64,000 bases of DNA from Candidatus Binatia bacterium (GCA_951813575.1 OX638375.1:2619042-2683041); one strand, 5' to 3'. Counted from the stretch's first letter, positions 46,531 to 55,930 are shown. Translations and numbers: made by a program. The notes: generated from the sequence alone by a model not told the origin.

Positions 46531-47550
46531 TCACAGGCCGTAAAGCGCCCGCGCGTTGTCGCCGAGGATCTTGTCGACGATGGCGGCCGGCACCGAGCCG
46601 TCGGTGCGGAGCATGCGCAGCGCCTCGATCTGGCTGGAGGTGTCGTTGTGGCCGTAGTCGGTGCCGATGACGAGGTTGTCGTCGCCCGCGTCCTTGAGGA
46701 TCACGGGCAGGTCGTCGGTGGTCTGGCAGGCCACGTACATGTGGTTCTCGGCCATGATGTTGTCGGGGATGGGCCTCCCGAGCTTCTCCAAGCGGAGCCG
46801 GAGGTCGTTCAGGGCATAGGGCACCCATTGGGCGCTCACCTCCACGAAGCCCCAGCGCAGCTTCGGAAACAGCGCCGGCGTTCCATCCATGAGCAGCGAG
46901 TGGAAGGTCCCTACCACCGGCAGCTTGAAGCGCGAGAAGCCGGTCTCGCCCTCGTACAGGTCGTGGATGGCGGTGCTGTTGGTGCCGGCGTGGACGCAGA
47001 TGGGGAGGTCCAGCTCGGTAGCGATCTCGTAGAGCGGGAACAACTCGGGGTTGCTCAGGCGCTTCTCGTGCTCGACTCCGCGCATGAAGATGCCGCAGGC
47101 GCCGTTGTCCTTGGCGAAGTCCAGCTCTCCGCGCAGCGCGTCCATGGACAGCAGGGGAGGCATGCACACCCACCTGAGCCGGCCCCGGCCCTTCTTCCAG
47201 ACCTCGGCCAGCCAGCGGTTGTAGCTCTTGCACATGGCCATCTCGGTGAGCCGGTTCTGGGTGCAGGGGCGCAGCATCAGCGTGGGGTAGAGCACCTGCA
47301 CGTCCACTTCCAGCTCGTCCATGTGCTTGACCCGGGCGTCGATATCGCGCATCTCGCGCTGGTCGGCCGAGGTGTTGGGGCCGATGTTGTTGTTCTTGAC
47401 GTGCAGCCGGTTGTCCACCACCCAGTACTCGGGGCCGCCTTCCTGCTTGACCGCAAAGGGCGCGTGCGCGCGTTCCTGCTCGGTCATGAACTCCCAGGTA
47501 AACGGCGTTTCGACGACATGGGCGTCCGCGTCGATGGTTCTCGGGGTCAT
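46531..47550 (-). CDS. Amidohydrolase_2 family metal-dependent hydrolase (first of a pair)
   Basis: 339-aa TIM-barrel protein of the ACMSD/decarboxylase branch: DADAHVVE metal-binding start (~7-14), DVQVLYPTLMLRP (~83), ICVHAGTNS (~185), and a late GTDYGHND (~297) acidic ligand followed by the family's GDNARALYGL tail. Probably a decarboxylase or hydrolase on aromatic or cyclic substrates. ATG 47550 chosen; the upstream open frame is a shadow of the next gene. It follows a paralogue by 41 bp and likely shares its transcript. Confidence 0.88.
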   Translation of the reverse strand: MTPRTIDADAHVVETPFTWEFMTEQERAHAPFAVKQEGGPEYWVVDNRLHVKNNNIGPNTSADQREMRDIDARVKHMDELEVDVQVLYPTLMLRPCTQNRLTEMAMCKSYNRWLAEVWKKGRGRLRWVCMPPLLSMDALRGELDFAKDNGACGIFMRGVEHEKRLSNPELFPLYEIATELDLPICVHAGTNSTAIHDLYEGETGFSRFKLPVVGTFHSLLMDGTPALFPKLRWGFVEVSAQWVPYALNDLRLRLEKLGRPIPDNIMAENHMYVACQTTDDLPVILKDAGDDNLVIGTDYGHNDTSSQIEALRMLRTDGSVPAAIVDKILGDNARALYGL

Positions 47551-47591
47551 GGCTTGTCTCCGTCCTGTCGGGTTCCTCGACCGCTCTCGGC

Positions 47592-48683
47592 TTAGTTGGG
47601 CGCGATGTTGTAGAGCCGTCGCGCGTTCTCTCCCATGATCTTGGGCAGCGAGTCCGAGGCGATGTCGTCCCGCTCCAGCACCTCCTTCACCACGTTGGGG
47701 AACTTGCAGTCGCCGTGGTTGTAGTCCGAGGCGAACACCAGCCGGTCGTCGCCGATGAAGTCCATGACGTAGGGCAGGGTGGTCTCGTCGGGCTCGAAGG
47801 AGAAGTAGACGTCCCGCTGCCGGATGTACTCGCTGGGGGGCATGGTCAGCAGCGGCACGGCCGCCTGCATGTACTCGTAGTGCTCGTCCAGCCGTTCCAT
47901 CCAGAAGGGGACCCAGCCGGCGCCGGCTTCCAGAAACGCCACCTTGAGCTTCGGAAACTTCTCCAGCACGCCCCCGCCGATGACGCACATGACGCCGATC
48001 ATCTGCTCGAAGGGGTGGGTGGTGGCGTGCACGAACAGGGCGTTGTCGAAGCGGTCGGCGGCAGCCGCCGGCCGGCCCGAGCCCACGTGCACGCACACCG
48101 GCACGCCCAGCTCCTCGGCCGTGGCGTAGAACGGATCGAAGTCGGGATGATCGAGGTTGCGCCCGGCGGAATGGGCCGAGGTGGCCGCGGCCACGAAGCC
48201 GAGATCCTCGACGCAGCGCCTGAGCTCGGCGGCGGCCTCCCCCGGATCCTGCATGGGCACGCAGGCCACGCCCTTGAGCCGCTCGGGCGCGTGCTGGCAA
48301 TACTCGTGAAGCCAGTTGTTGTAGGCCTTGGCGACGGCGCAGGCGTAGTCCTTGTCTTCCAGGAACGGAAGGCTCAGGAACACGGTGGTGCCGAAGTTGA
48401 CCGAGGTCGTGATCTGCTCCAGGTCCATGTCCAAGAGCCGCTGCGCCGGGTCCCACATGCCGGTGGTGGGCTGTGGCGAGCGGTTGTGGGGCACGGCGCC
48501 GATGCCGCATCCCACCCCCGAGGGCTTGGCCCAGATGCGGCCCTCCATGAGCAGTTGCTCGCGGCCGTCGGACTTGACCACCCGGGGCGCCTTCTTCTTG
48601 TACGGCCCCTCCAGCAGGTCCTCCCAGGGCGCGAACTTCTCCTGCACGTGACCGTCGGCGTCGATGATCGGGAAACTTGCCAT
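47592..48683 (-). CDS. Amidohydrolase_2 family metal-dependent hydrolase (second of a pair)
   Basis: 363-aa paralogue of the next gene in the operon: IIDADGHVQE (~6-15), the LPFLEDKDYA segment (~104), VCVHVGSGR (~195), ATTHPFEQMIG, FASDYNHGDCKFP (~318) and the GENARRLYN tail. A GGAGA site precedes ATG 48683. Divergence between the two suggests successive or alternative substrates rather than a recent duplication. Together with the dienelactone hydrolase upstream on the same strand they form a small catabolic operon of unknown substrate. Confidence 0.88.
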   Translation of the reverse strand: MASFPIIDADGHVQEKFAPWEDLLEGPYKKKAPRVVKSDGREQLLMEGRIWAKPSGVGCGIGAVPHNRSPQPTTGMWDPAQRLLDMDLEQITTSVNFGTTVFLSLPFLEDKDYACAVAKAYNNWLHEYCQHAPERLKGVACVPMQDPGEAAAELRRCVEDLGFVAAATSAHSAGRNLDHPDFDPFYATAEELGVPVCVHVGSGRPAAAADRFDNALFVHATTHPFEQMIGVMCVIGGGVLEKFPKLKVAFLEAGAGWVPFWMERLDEHYEYMQAAVPLLTMPPSEYIRQRDVYFSFEPDETTLPYVMDFIGDDRLVFASDYNHGDCKFPNVVKEVLERDDIASDSLPKIMGENARRLYNIAPN

Positions 48684-48781
48684 GGCTGTCTCCTGTTCGT
48701 CGTGAGGGCAAACGAGGCGGCCTGCATCGGGCGTGCGGATACAGGCCGCCCGTGTGTACCCGTCAACAGCGGAAAAGCCGG

Positions 48782-49441
48782 TTACTTGAGGTGTTTGGCC
48801 AGGAACTCGGTGCTCCGCTCCCACGCCAGGTTGGCGGCGTCGGCGTTGTAGGCCGCGCCGGTCTCGTTACCGAACGCGTGCTGCGCCTGGTAGCGGTAGA
48901 TCTCGTGGGTGACGTTGCCCTCCTTGAGGCGCGCTTCCAGGGCATCCACCTTGTCCGGCGTGAAGAACCCGTCCTCCAGCGCGAAGTGCCCCTGGAAGGG
49001 GATCGAGATGGTGCGCGTGTCGGCCGCTTCCTCGGGCGGCACCCCGTACCAGGAGCAGGCCGCGTCCGCGGCCTTGGAGTACACCGACGCCAGCACGGTG
49101 AGGGCGCCGCCCATGCAGAAACCGATGACTCCCACCTTGGGGCAGCTCTGCTTCAGGTGCTCCACCGCGCTGCACACGTCGGTGTTGGCATCCCCGAAAT
49201 CGAGGTTCTGCATCATGTGGCTGGCCTCTTCCGCCTCCACCGTCACCTTGCCCTTGTAGAGATCCGGCACCACACAGGTGTATCCGAGGCCCGCCAGCCG
49301 GTCGGCCACGCCCTTGATCTGGTCGTTGACGCCCCACCACTCCTGGATCACCACCATGCCCGGCGCGTTGTCCCCCGCCGAAGCGCAATATCCCGAGGCC
49401 TCCTTGCCGTCAGGCCGCTTGAACGTGATTGTCTCTCCCAT
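48782..49441 (-). CDS. Dienelactone hydrolase family protein
   Basis: 219-aa alpha/beta hydrolase with a cysteine nucleophile: GFCMGGA (C near 118), acid in QGHFALEDGFF (~165), histidine in YQAQHAFGNE (~190). These are the Cys-His-Asp triad landmarks of carboxymethylenebutenolidase. The conserved IQEWWGVNDQIKGVADRLA (~32-50) is also typical. GGAGG lies about 7 nt before the ATG. First gene of the minus-strand catabolic block 46.5-49.4 kb. Confidence 0.92.
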   Translation of the reverse strand: MGETITFKRPDGKEASGYCASAGDNAPGMVVIQEWWGVNDQIKGVADRLAGLGYTCVVPDLYKGKVTVEAEEASHMMQNLDFGDANTDVCSAVEHLKQSCPKVGVIGFCMGGALTVLASVYSKAADAACSWYGVPPEEAADTRTISIPFQGHFALEDGFFTPDKVDALEARLKEGNVTHEIYRYQAQHAFGNETGAAYNADAANLAWERSTEFLAKHLK

Positions 49442-49580
49442 GACTCTACCTCCTCCTGGAGTTTTCTGGATTTCGTCCGGCGTCGGACGCCGACGGGCAG
49501 TCAGAATAGTACGTCTCCGTTGGAGAGTCTAGTGTCTCCCGGTGTCCCCGCGCGGCGTATCGGGACCGCGCGATGCGCAG

Positions 49581-49609
49581 TTGACGCACGATTCCGATTC
49601 TTGTTAAGA
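49581..49609 (+). promoter_or_regulatory. Candidate sigma-70 promoter for accBC
   Basis: TTGACG at 49581, a 17-bp spacer, then TTAAGA at 49604, about 85 bp upstream of the accB start. The -10 is a weak match. Confidence 0.4.
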
Positions 49610-49693
49610 AATACCGCGCATTCAGGGCTTTCGCGTCTTCACGCCCGCCACGGCGGTCCGAAATCAGCGGAACAGGAAGAGAGGGACACGCAA

Positions 49694-50206
49694 TTGACCG
49701 AGGATGAAGTACTACAGATATTGGACTTGGTGGAGAAATCGAACTTCGACTATCTCGACCTCGAGATCGGCGATCTGAAGCTCACGGTCAGCAAGTCGGG
49801 AGTACCCGCCGTCCCCGCAACCGTCAGCGTGACCCAGGCCGCACCTGCGCCCGCCGCGGCACCGGCGGCCCTGGCGTCGGCGGCTCCGGCTCCCGCGGCT
49901 GCCGAGCCGGCACCGGCGGCCGAGAGCGCGCCCGCGGCCCAGCCGGTCACCGTCAAGGAAGGCACCGTAGCCATTCCCGCGCCCATGGTCGGCACCTTTT
50001 ACGCCACGCCGGAGCCGGGCGCGCCGCCGTTCGTCAAGCTGGGCGACCACGTGGATGCCGAGACCACGGTGGGCCTCGTGGAGGTCATGAAGGTCTTCAA
50101 CGCGGTGAGCTCCGGCACGACCGGCACCATCGACGAGGTCTGCGTGGAGAGCGGCCAGTTCGTCGAGCATGGTCAGACCCTCTTCCTGGTCCGTCCTGAT
50201 GCCTAG
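49694..50206 (+). CDS. accB: Biotin carboxyl carrier protein of acetyl-CoA carboxylase
   Basis: 170-aa BCCP. The N-terminal ~40 residues match AccB (LQILDLVEKSNFDYLDLEIG), followed by a long Ala/Pro linker (~50-85) and the biotinyl domain from ~90. The biotin lysine is in EVMKVFN, with the usual second methionine replaced by valine. TTG is the only plausible start (49694), with GAGGG upstream. accC follows 23 bp later, as in many bacteria; accA and accD are not in the window. Confidence 0.93.
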   Translation: MTEDEVLQILDLVEKSNFDYLDLEIGDLKLTVSKSGVPAVPATVSVTQAAPAPAAAPAALASAAPAPAAAEPAPAAESAPAAQPVTVKEGTVAIPAPMVGTFYATPEPGAPPFVKLGDHVDAETTVGLVEVMKVFNAVSSGTTGTIDEVCVESGQFVEHGQTLFLVRPDA

Positions 50207-50229
50207 ACAGGGTTTCGAGGGTTTTCCCT

Positions 50230-51594
50230 GTGGCGGTTAACCGTCTCCTGGTCGCCAACCGGGGCGAGATAGCGGTCCGCATCATCCGAGCCTGCCAGTC
50301 CCTGGGCATCGAGTCGGTGGCCGTGGTTTCGGAGGCCGACCGGGACAGCATGCCGGCGCGCCTCGCCAACCGCGCCGTCTGCATCGGCCCGGCCCGTTCC
50401 ACCGAGAGCTACCTCAAGGTCGAGGCTCTGGTGGCCACCGCCCTGGGCACCGGTTGCGACGCCCTCCATCCGGGTTACGGCTTCCTCGCCGAGAAGTCCG
50501 AGTTGGCCGAGGCCTGCGCCAAGCACGGCATCACGTTCGTGGGGCCGCGCGCCGACAGCATCCGCCAGATGGGCAACAAGCTGCTGGCCCGGGCCACCGT
50601 CGGGGCCTTCGGCGTCCCGCTGGTGCCGGGCTCCGACAACGTCCGCGGCTTCGAGGATGCGGCCGGGGTGGCGGCGGAGGTGGGCTATCCGGTGCTGCTC
50701 AAGGCGGCGGCCGGAGGCGGCGGCAAGGGCATCAAGATCGTCCGGGAGGACGGCGAGCTCCAGACCGCGTTCGAGACCGCTTCGGCGGAGGCCCGGGCGG
50801 CCTTCGGCGATCCCACGCTCTACATGGAGCGCTACATCCCCAACGCCCGGCACATCGAGGTGCAGGTCATCGGCGACCGCTTCGGCAACGTCGTGCATGT
50901 GGGCGAGCGCGACTGCTCGCTTCAGCGGCGCTACCAGAAGGTGGTGGAGGAGGCGCCGGCGGCATGCATCCCGGAGGAGCTCAGGGAGCGTATCCGCGAG
51001 GCCGGGCACAGGGTCGCCAGGGAGATCAAGTACGAGAACGCCGGCACGGTGGAGTTCATCTACGACGAGGACCGGCAGGACTTCTTCTTCCTGGAGATGA
51101 ATACCCGCATCCAGGTGGAGCACCCGGTCACCGAGATGGTCACGGGGCTGGACCTCGTACGGGAGCAGATTCGCGTGGCCGGCGGGGAACGGCTTTCCTT
51201 CTCCCAGGAAGACGTCCGCTTCAGCGGCCACGCCATCGAGTGCCGCATCACCGCCGAGGCGCCGTGGCAGGGGTTCCGGCCGTGTCCCGGCGTGCTCACC
51301 GAATGGCGCCCGCCCCAGGGCCCGGGCATCCGGGTGGACACCCAGTGCTTCCCGGGCTACCGCGTCCCGCCGTTCTACGACTCGCTGCTCGCCAAGCTCA
51401 TCGTCCACGCCGCCGACCGCGAGCAGGCGGTGGCGCGCATGAAGCAGTCGCTCAGCCAGTTCGGCGCGGCCGGCATCGACACCACCATCCCGTTCCTGAG
51501 CGCGGTCATGGACGAGCCGGACTACGTCAGCGGCAGGGTCAGCACACGGTGGCTCGAAGGGCATCTGGACGACCTGACGGCACGCCACGCGTGA
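50230..51594 (+). CDS. accC: Biotin carboxylase subunit of acetyl-CoA carboxylase
   Basis: 454-aa ATP-grasp enzyme that carboxylates biotin on AccB. LLVANRGEIAVRIIRAC at the N-terminus, the glycine-rich ATP loop KAAAGGGGKGIKIV (~160), HIEVQVIGD (~210), and the catalytic MNTRIQVEHPVTEM (~290). The GTG start is 23 bp after the accB stop. Length and motifs are canonical, supplying malonyl-CoA for fatty acid synthesis. Confidence 0.97.
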   Translation: MAVNRLLVANRGEIAVRIIRACQSLGIESVAVVSEADRDSMPARLANRAVCIGPARSTESYLKVEALVATALGTGCDALHPGYGFLAEKSELAEACAKHGITFVGPRADSIRQMGNKLLARATVGAFGVPLVPGSDNVRGFEDAAGVAAEVGYPVLLKAAAGGGGKGIKIVREDGELQTAFETASAEARAAFGDPTLYMERYIPNARHIEVQVIGDRFGNVVHVGERDCSLQRRYQKVVEEAPAACIPEELRERIREAGHRVAREIKYENAGTVEFIYDEDRQDFFFLEMNTRIQVEHPVTEMVTGLDLVREQIRVAGGERLSFSQEDVRFSGHAIECRITAEAPWQGFRPCPGVLTEWRPPQGPGIRVDTQCFPGYRVPPFYDSLLAKLIVHAADREQAVARMKQSLSQFGAAGIDTTIPFLSAVMDEPDYVSGRVSTRWLEGHLDDLTARHA

Positions 51595-51626
51595 CCGGCG
51601 GACATCGAGCCGTCATTCCCGGACAT

Positions 51627-52433
51627 TCAGTCCTTGATGAACTCCCGGATCGCCTTGTGCGCTTCTTCCGGGTTCGAGAAGAAATAACTGTGCCGCTCGC
51701 CCGGCAGGATGACCAGCTTCGCGTGGGGAATCCCCTCGGTCAGGATCTCGGCGCCCTTGCGGTGTGACATGTCGCTGACCACCGCGTGGTCGTCATCGCC
51801 CACCAGCACCAGCGTCGGCACGGCGATGTCCTTGAGGCGGTGCCGCGTGTCGTGCTCCTGACGCGCGATGACGTGCCGGAAGTAGCACTCCACCGACGAC
51901 AGGTTGGCCATGCGCACCTTGAGGCAGTTCTCGATCTCTTCCGGGTGGTCCTTCTGGTACTGCTCGGTCCAGCCCACCTCGATGGTGTGGTCCCGCACGT
52001 ATTTCTCGTAGCCCATTTCCACCATCTGCGTGGCGATCCTGAGCGGGATGCCGTGGGCACCCGGATGGGCTGCCCCGGACGAGGCGAGGATGAGCTTCTT
52101 CACCCGCTCCGGGTGCTCCAGCGCGAGCAACTGCGCCACCCGGCCGCCCATGGAGTGCCCGCATACGATGGCGTCGGCGGCGTCGAGGTGGTCCATCACC
52201 GCCGCGATATCGTCGGCGAACATGCGGGTGGTGTAGCGCATGGGGGTCCGGGTGGAGCGTCCGGTACCGCGGAAATCGGTGATGATAGTGCGGTGGTCCC
52301 GTGAGAACTCGGGTACCTGGAACAGGTTCCAGACGTCGCCGTCGCAGGCCGTTTCCGAGATGAATACGAAAGGAGGCCCGTCTCCCTGGACCTCGTAGTA
52401 GATGTCGGCGTCGCCGACGTTCAGTGTTGGCAT
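51627..52433 (-). CDS. Alpha/beta hydrolase
   Basis: 268-aa hydrolase of the pimeloyl/3-oxoadipate enol-lactonase type. Nucleophile elbow GHSMGGR (~95), DFRGTGRST (~58) for the oxyanion region, acid in VGDDDHAV (~210), histidine in GERHSYFF (~243). The ATG at 52433 is preceded by GGAGGG; an upstream ATG at 52499 lacks a site. Convergent with accC. Substrate unknown. Confidence 0.88.
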   Translation of the reverse strand: MPTLNVGDADIYYEVQGDGPPFVFISETACDGDVWNLFQVPEFSRDHRTIITDFRGTGRSTRTPMRYTTRMFADDIAAVMDHLDAADAIVCGHSMGGRVAQLLALEHPERVKKLILASSGAAHPGAHGIPLRIATQMVEMGYEKYVRDHTIEVGWTEQYQKDHPEEIENCLKVRMANLSSVECYFRHVIARQEHDTRHRLKDIAVPTLVLVGDDDHAVVSDMSHRKGAEILTEGIPHAKLVILPGERHSYFFSNPEEAHKAIREFIKD

Positions 52434-52625
52434 GAAACCCTCCGAAATTGTTGGAGTTGTCCTGAGTGTCCCGTGTGGCGTCCATGAAGCCATTAGCACA
52501 AACCGGTAACGGGCGACAGTGTCCGCCGCGCGGGATGCCCTGATCCGTGGGGAGCGTTGGATTTAATCTTGCGGATGTGCGAAAATGCGCGGTTCAATTT
52601 CGAAAACTAACCTAAGGGGGTTGAT

Positions 52626-53675
52626 ATGTTCAAGAAGACAGCATTGACGGTCGCCCTTGTGGCGGCCTTTGCTCTGACGGCAGGCAACGTGGCCGCCGCG
52701 GACGATTTCTTCAAGGGCAAGACCATCCGGGTCATCGTCGGCTACGCGCCTGGTGGGGGTTACGACACCTATACGCGCCAGGTCGTACGCCACATGGGCA
52801 GATATATTCCGGGAAACCCCGGCTTCATCGTGCAGAACATGACCGGCGCCGGCAGCCTCATCGCCGGCAACTACATCCAGAAGCGGGCCAAACGCGACGG
52901 CACCGTTCTCGGCGTCTGGAACAGCGGCTTCGTGACGTTTGAGGCCCTCGGCGATTCGAAGGTTCAGACCAGGGCGAAGGAGCTGACCTGGATCGGCGCT
53001 CCGGTCAAGGGCATCCCGGCATGTGTGTTCATGGCCTGGTCCGGGGTGAGAACCTTGAAGGATATCACCGATCCCAACAAGTCCATCAAGGTCGGCGGCA
53101 CCCGGGCGGGCGCCACCGGGGTCGACCTGCCGAAGCTCCTCAACAAGACCATCGGAACGAACTTCAACGTGATATCGGGTTATAGCGGAACCGCCACGTC
53201 GCGGATCGCCATGCAGTCCAAGGAGGTCGCGGGCGCCTGCTGGGGCTGGGAATCCATTCGGGTTACGGCCCGGGCGATGCTCGACGCCAAGGGCGACGAC
53301 AAGTTGCTTGCCGTGCTCACGCACCGGAAGATTCCCGACCCGGAACTCAACGATGCGCTGATCATTCCGGATCTGATCGAGAAGCGGGGCGGCAAGCAGG
53401 CGCTCGCGACATACAGGGGCTGGGTCAACCAGTATGAGTTCCAGCGCCCGTTCGCGGGCCCGCCGGGAATCCCCGCCGATCGCGTTCAGATGCTCCGGGA
53501 CGCGTTCCAGAAGACGATGAAGGATCCGAAGTTCCTCAAGGAAGCCAAGGACGTCAAGCTCATCATCGAGCCGGTCACCGGCAAGGAGATCGAGGGCTAC
53601 GTGGCCCAGATTCTGGGCATGCCCAAGGAGGCCAAGGACGCGCTGTCGCCGATCCTGTTGCGGAAGAGGAAGTAG
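52626..53675 (+). CDS. Tripartite tricarboxylate transporter substrate-binding protein (Bug/TctC family)
   Basis: 349 aa, exported: signal peptide FKKTALTVALVAAFALTAGN, cleavage near AAA. The Bug motif follows (GKTIRVIVGYAPGGGYDTYT, ~32-51), where the family's ligand-binding loop lies, and a second signature in NMTGAGSLIAGNYI (~77). Binds small carboxylates or related anions for uptake; no TctA/TctB membrane subunits are adjacent, typical of orphan Bug receptors. AAGGGGG site before the ATG. A strong hairpin follows the gene. Confidence 0.92.
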   Translation: MFKKTALTVALVAAFALTAGNVAAADDFFKGKTIRVIVGYAPGGGYDTYTRQVVRHMGRYIPGNPGFIVQNMTGAGSLIAGNYIQKRAKRDGTVLGVWNSGFVTFEALGDSKVQTRAKELTWIGAPVKGIPACVFMAWSGVRTLKDITDPNKSIKVGGTRAGATGVDLPKLLNKTIGTNFNVISGYSGTATSRIAMQSKEVAGACWGWESIRVTARAMLDAKGDDKLLAVLTHRKIPDPELNDALIIPDLIEKRGGKQALATYRGWVNQYEFQRPFAGPPGIPADRVQMLRDAFQKTMKDPKFLKEAKDVKLIIEPVTGKEIEGYVAQILGMPKEAKDALSPILLRKRK

Positions 53676-53705
53676 TAGGCCTTCCTCGGGCCTACCATTG
53701 ACGCG

Positions 53706-53739
53706 GGTCGGGGAGAGGGCGATTGTCCTCTCCCCGACC
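53706..53739 (+). terminator. Hairpin downstream of the Bug receptor gene
   Basis: GGTCGGGGAGAGG (53706-53718) pairs perfectly with 53727-53739 across an 8-nt loop, 31 bp after the stop codon. Stable GC stem with a short U-poor tail. Confidence 0.6.
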
Positions 53740-53750
53740 TTCATCTCCCC

Positions 53751-54689
53751 CTGACCAACCCCTCACAGGTACCGCCAGCGGCCCACCCGGTTGCCGCGGT
53801 ACTTCGCACCGAGCGGCTTGCGGTCCTGGCGCTGCTCATCGGCGCCGTCGCCACGGCCTTCGCCCCCATTCTCGTACGCCTGAGCGAATTGGGTCCGACC
53901 CCGACGGCGTTCTACCGGTTCCTGCTGGCGGTACCTCTTTACTGGGCCCTCGCGCTGGCCGTGTCGGGCAGAGGCCGACGTGTGCGCCACGAGAAACCTG
54001 CCGGTCGGAGGGTCTACCTCCTGATGGCAATGGCGGGCGCCTTTCTCGCCGGCGATATGTCCGTGTGGCACTATTCGATTCTCATGACCACGGTGGCCAA
54101 TGCGAGCCTGCTCCTGAACGTGACGCCGGTGTTCGTCGTCCTGGGCGGATGGCTGCTGTTCCGCACACGGGTCACCGGAATGTTCATGCTCGGCCTGGCG
54201 GCGGCAATGGTCGGCGCGGTCGTGCTTTCGGGAGCAAGTCTGGCGCTTAGCCGCACGCATTTCGTGGGCGACCTGCTGGGCGTGGTGACGGCCATGTTCT
54301 ATGCCGGCTACCAGTTGACCGTCGAGCGGCTGCGGCAACGCTTCTCCACGATCACGATCATGCTCTACGCCGTCCCGGTCTGTGCGATGGTCACGTTGCC
54401 GGTGGCGCTCTTGAGCGGCGACACCCTGGTCGTCATGACGCCCGCGGGGTGGGCCGTGCTGTTCACGCTGGCCGCCGGGCCGCAAGTGCTCGGCCAGGGC
54501 CTCATCGCCTGGGCCTTGGCGCACCTGCCGGCCAGCTTCGTTTCCGTGAGTCTCCTGGTGCAGCCGATCGTCGCCGCCACCGCCGCCTGGTTCCTGTTCG
54601 ACGAGCGCATCGGCACGCAGCAGGCCATTGGAGCCATCGTCGTGCTCACGGGAATCGTCATCGCAAGGCGCGGGACCGTGCGCCGGTGA
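53751..54689 (+). CDS. EamA/DMT-family transporter, start codon unclear
   Basis: Ten-helix drug/metabolite transporter with two EamA repeats. The first recognisable helix reads LAVLALLIGAVATAFAPILV and begins near 53814, so coding must start upstream of the first standard start codon in frame (TTG 53889), which would delete helix 1. Upstream to the in-frame stop near 53675 there is no ATG, GTG or TTG; CTG 53751 is used here as a placeholder. Either a non-canonical start, a base error, or a gene decayed at its 5' end. Repeat 2 starts near GDLLGVVTAMFYAGYQL. The stop overlaps the glycerate kinase start (GTGA). Confidence 0.75.
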   Translation: MTNPSQVPPAAHPVAAVLRTERLAVLALLIGAVATAFAPILVRLSELGPTPTAFYRFLLAVPLYWALALAVSGRGRRVRHEKPAGRRVYLLMAMAGAFLAGDMSVWHYSILMTTVANASLLLNVTPVFVVLGGWLLFRTRVTGMFMLGLAAAMVGAVVLSGASLALSRTHFVGDLLGVVTAMFYAGYQLTVERLRQRFSTITIMLYAVPVCAMVTLPVALLSGDTLVVMTPAGWAVLFTLAAGPQVLGQGLIAWALAHLPASFVSVSLLVQPIVAATAAWFLFDERIGTQQAIGAIVVLTGIVIARRGTVRR

Positions 54690-55930
54690 CCGGGATGGAT
54701 GAAAGGAGCCTGCTCCGCGGCTTGTTCGAGGCGGCGGTCGCCGCCGCGGACCCGGCCAAGGTCGTGGCGCCGCATCTGCCTTCGCCCCCGCCCGGCCGCA
54801 CCCTGGTGCTGGCCGCCGGCAAGGCGGCGGCCTCCATGGCCCGGGCCGTCGAGCAACACTGGCCAGGTGAACTCGAAGGCGTCGCGGTTACCCGGTACGG
54901 CCATGGCGTCGATTGCGAACGAATCGAGGTCGTCGAGGCCGGCCATCCGTTGCCCGACGAAGCGGGGCAGGGCGCGGCGTCGCGCTTTCTCTCGGCCGCC
55001 GCCGGCCTGGGGCCGGATGACCTGCTTCTGTTCCTCCTGTCCGGCGGTGCGTCCGCCCTGTTGGTGGAACCGCAACCGGGCCTCGGCCTGACCGACAAAC
55101 GGGCCATCAACCGCGCGTTGCTGGAAGCCGGCGCTCCCATCGCTGAAATGAACTGCCTGCGCAAGCACTTGTCCGCCATCAAGGGAGGACGTCTGGCCGC
55201 CGCCGCCGCGCCGGCCCGTGTCGTGACCCTGGCCATTTCGGACGTGCCCGGGGACGACCCGGCGGTCATCGGTTCCGGTCCGACAGCGGCGGATCCCACC
55301 TCATGTGCCGATGCGCTGGCGGTGGCTGACCGCTACCGGGTCGAGCTGCCGGACGCTGCAAGGACGGCACTGGAGCAGGGCAGGTGGGAAACCGAGAAGC
55401 CCGGTGCTCCGTGCATGACCCGGACCGACCATGTGCTGGTGGCGCGTCCCGCGGACGCGCTTGCGGCGGCTTCCGCCAAGGCGCGAGAGATGGGTCTCGA
55501 TGTCGTCCAGCTCGGTAACGACCTTGAGGGAGAGGCGAGCGAGATGGGTGCGGCACATGCCGAACTGGTGCGGAAGCACGGCCCTGGCACGCTGATTTCA
55601 GGCGGCGAGGCGACGGTGACGATCAGTGCCGCGAGCGGAAGCGGCGGCCCCAACGGCGAATATCTGCTGGCGCTGGCCGTGGCGCTCGACGGCGCCCCCA
55701 ATGTCCACGCCATCGCCTGCGACACCGACGGCATCGACGGTTCTGCGGACGCCGCCGGCGCCTTCATCGGCCCCTACACGCTGGCGCGCGCCCGCGCCGC
55801 CGGAATGGACGCCCGGGAAATGCTCGCCCGACACGACAGCTATGAGTTCTTCAGGAAGCTCGGGGATCTGGTGACAACCGGCCCGACGCGCACCAACGTC
55901 AACGACTTCCGGGCCGTGCTGATCGCCTGA
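54686..55930 (+). CDS. Glycerate 2-kinase, MOFRL family
   Basis: 414-aa kinase (GckA/TtuD type) phosphorylating D-glycerate to 2-phosphoglycerate. N-terminal DUF4147 domain with AAGKAAASMA (~40) and LLFLLSGGASALL (~110); C-terminal MOFRL domain with ISGGEATVTI (~305) and IACDTDGIDGSADAAGA (~345). GTG 54686 gives a GTGA overlap with the transporter; ATG 54695 is an alternative with no better site. It converts glycerate made from hydroxypyruvate or tartronate semialdehyde. Confidence 0.92.
   Translation: MTGMDERSLLRGLFEAAVAAADPAKVVAPHLPSPPPGRTLVLAAGKAAASMARAVEQHWPGELEGVAVTRYGHGVDCERIEVVEAGHPLPDEAGQGAASRFLSAAAGLGPDDLLLFLLSGGASALLVEPQPGLGLTDKRAINRALLEAGAPIAEMNCLRKHLSAIKGGRLAAAAAPARVVTLAISDVPGDDPAVIGSGPTAADPTSCADALAVADRYRVELPDAARTALEQGRWETEKPGAPCMTRTDHVLVARPADALAAASAKAREMGLDVVQLGNDLEGEASEMGAAHAELVRKHGPGTLISGGEATVTISAASGSGGPNGEYLLALAVALDGAPNVHAIACDTDGIDGSADAAGAFIGPYTLARARAAGMDAREMLARHDSYEFFRKLGDLVTTGPTRTNVNDFRAVLIA

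Noticed and set aside
48677..49693. A 509-codon plus-strand frame containing accB at its end
   Set aside because: The upstream part is antisense to the dienelactone hydrolase and has no family character; accB homology begins at the TTG at 49694.
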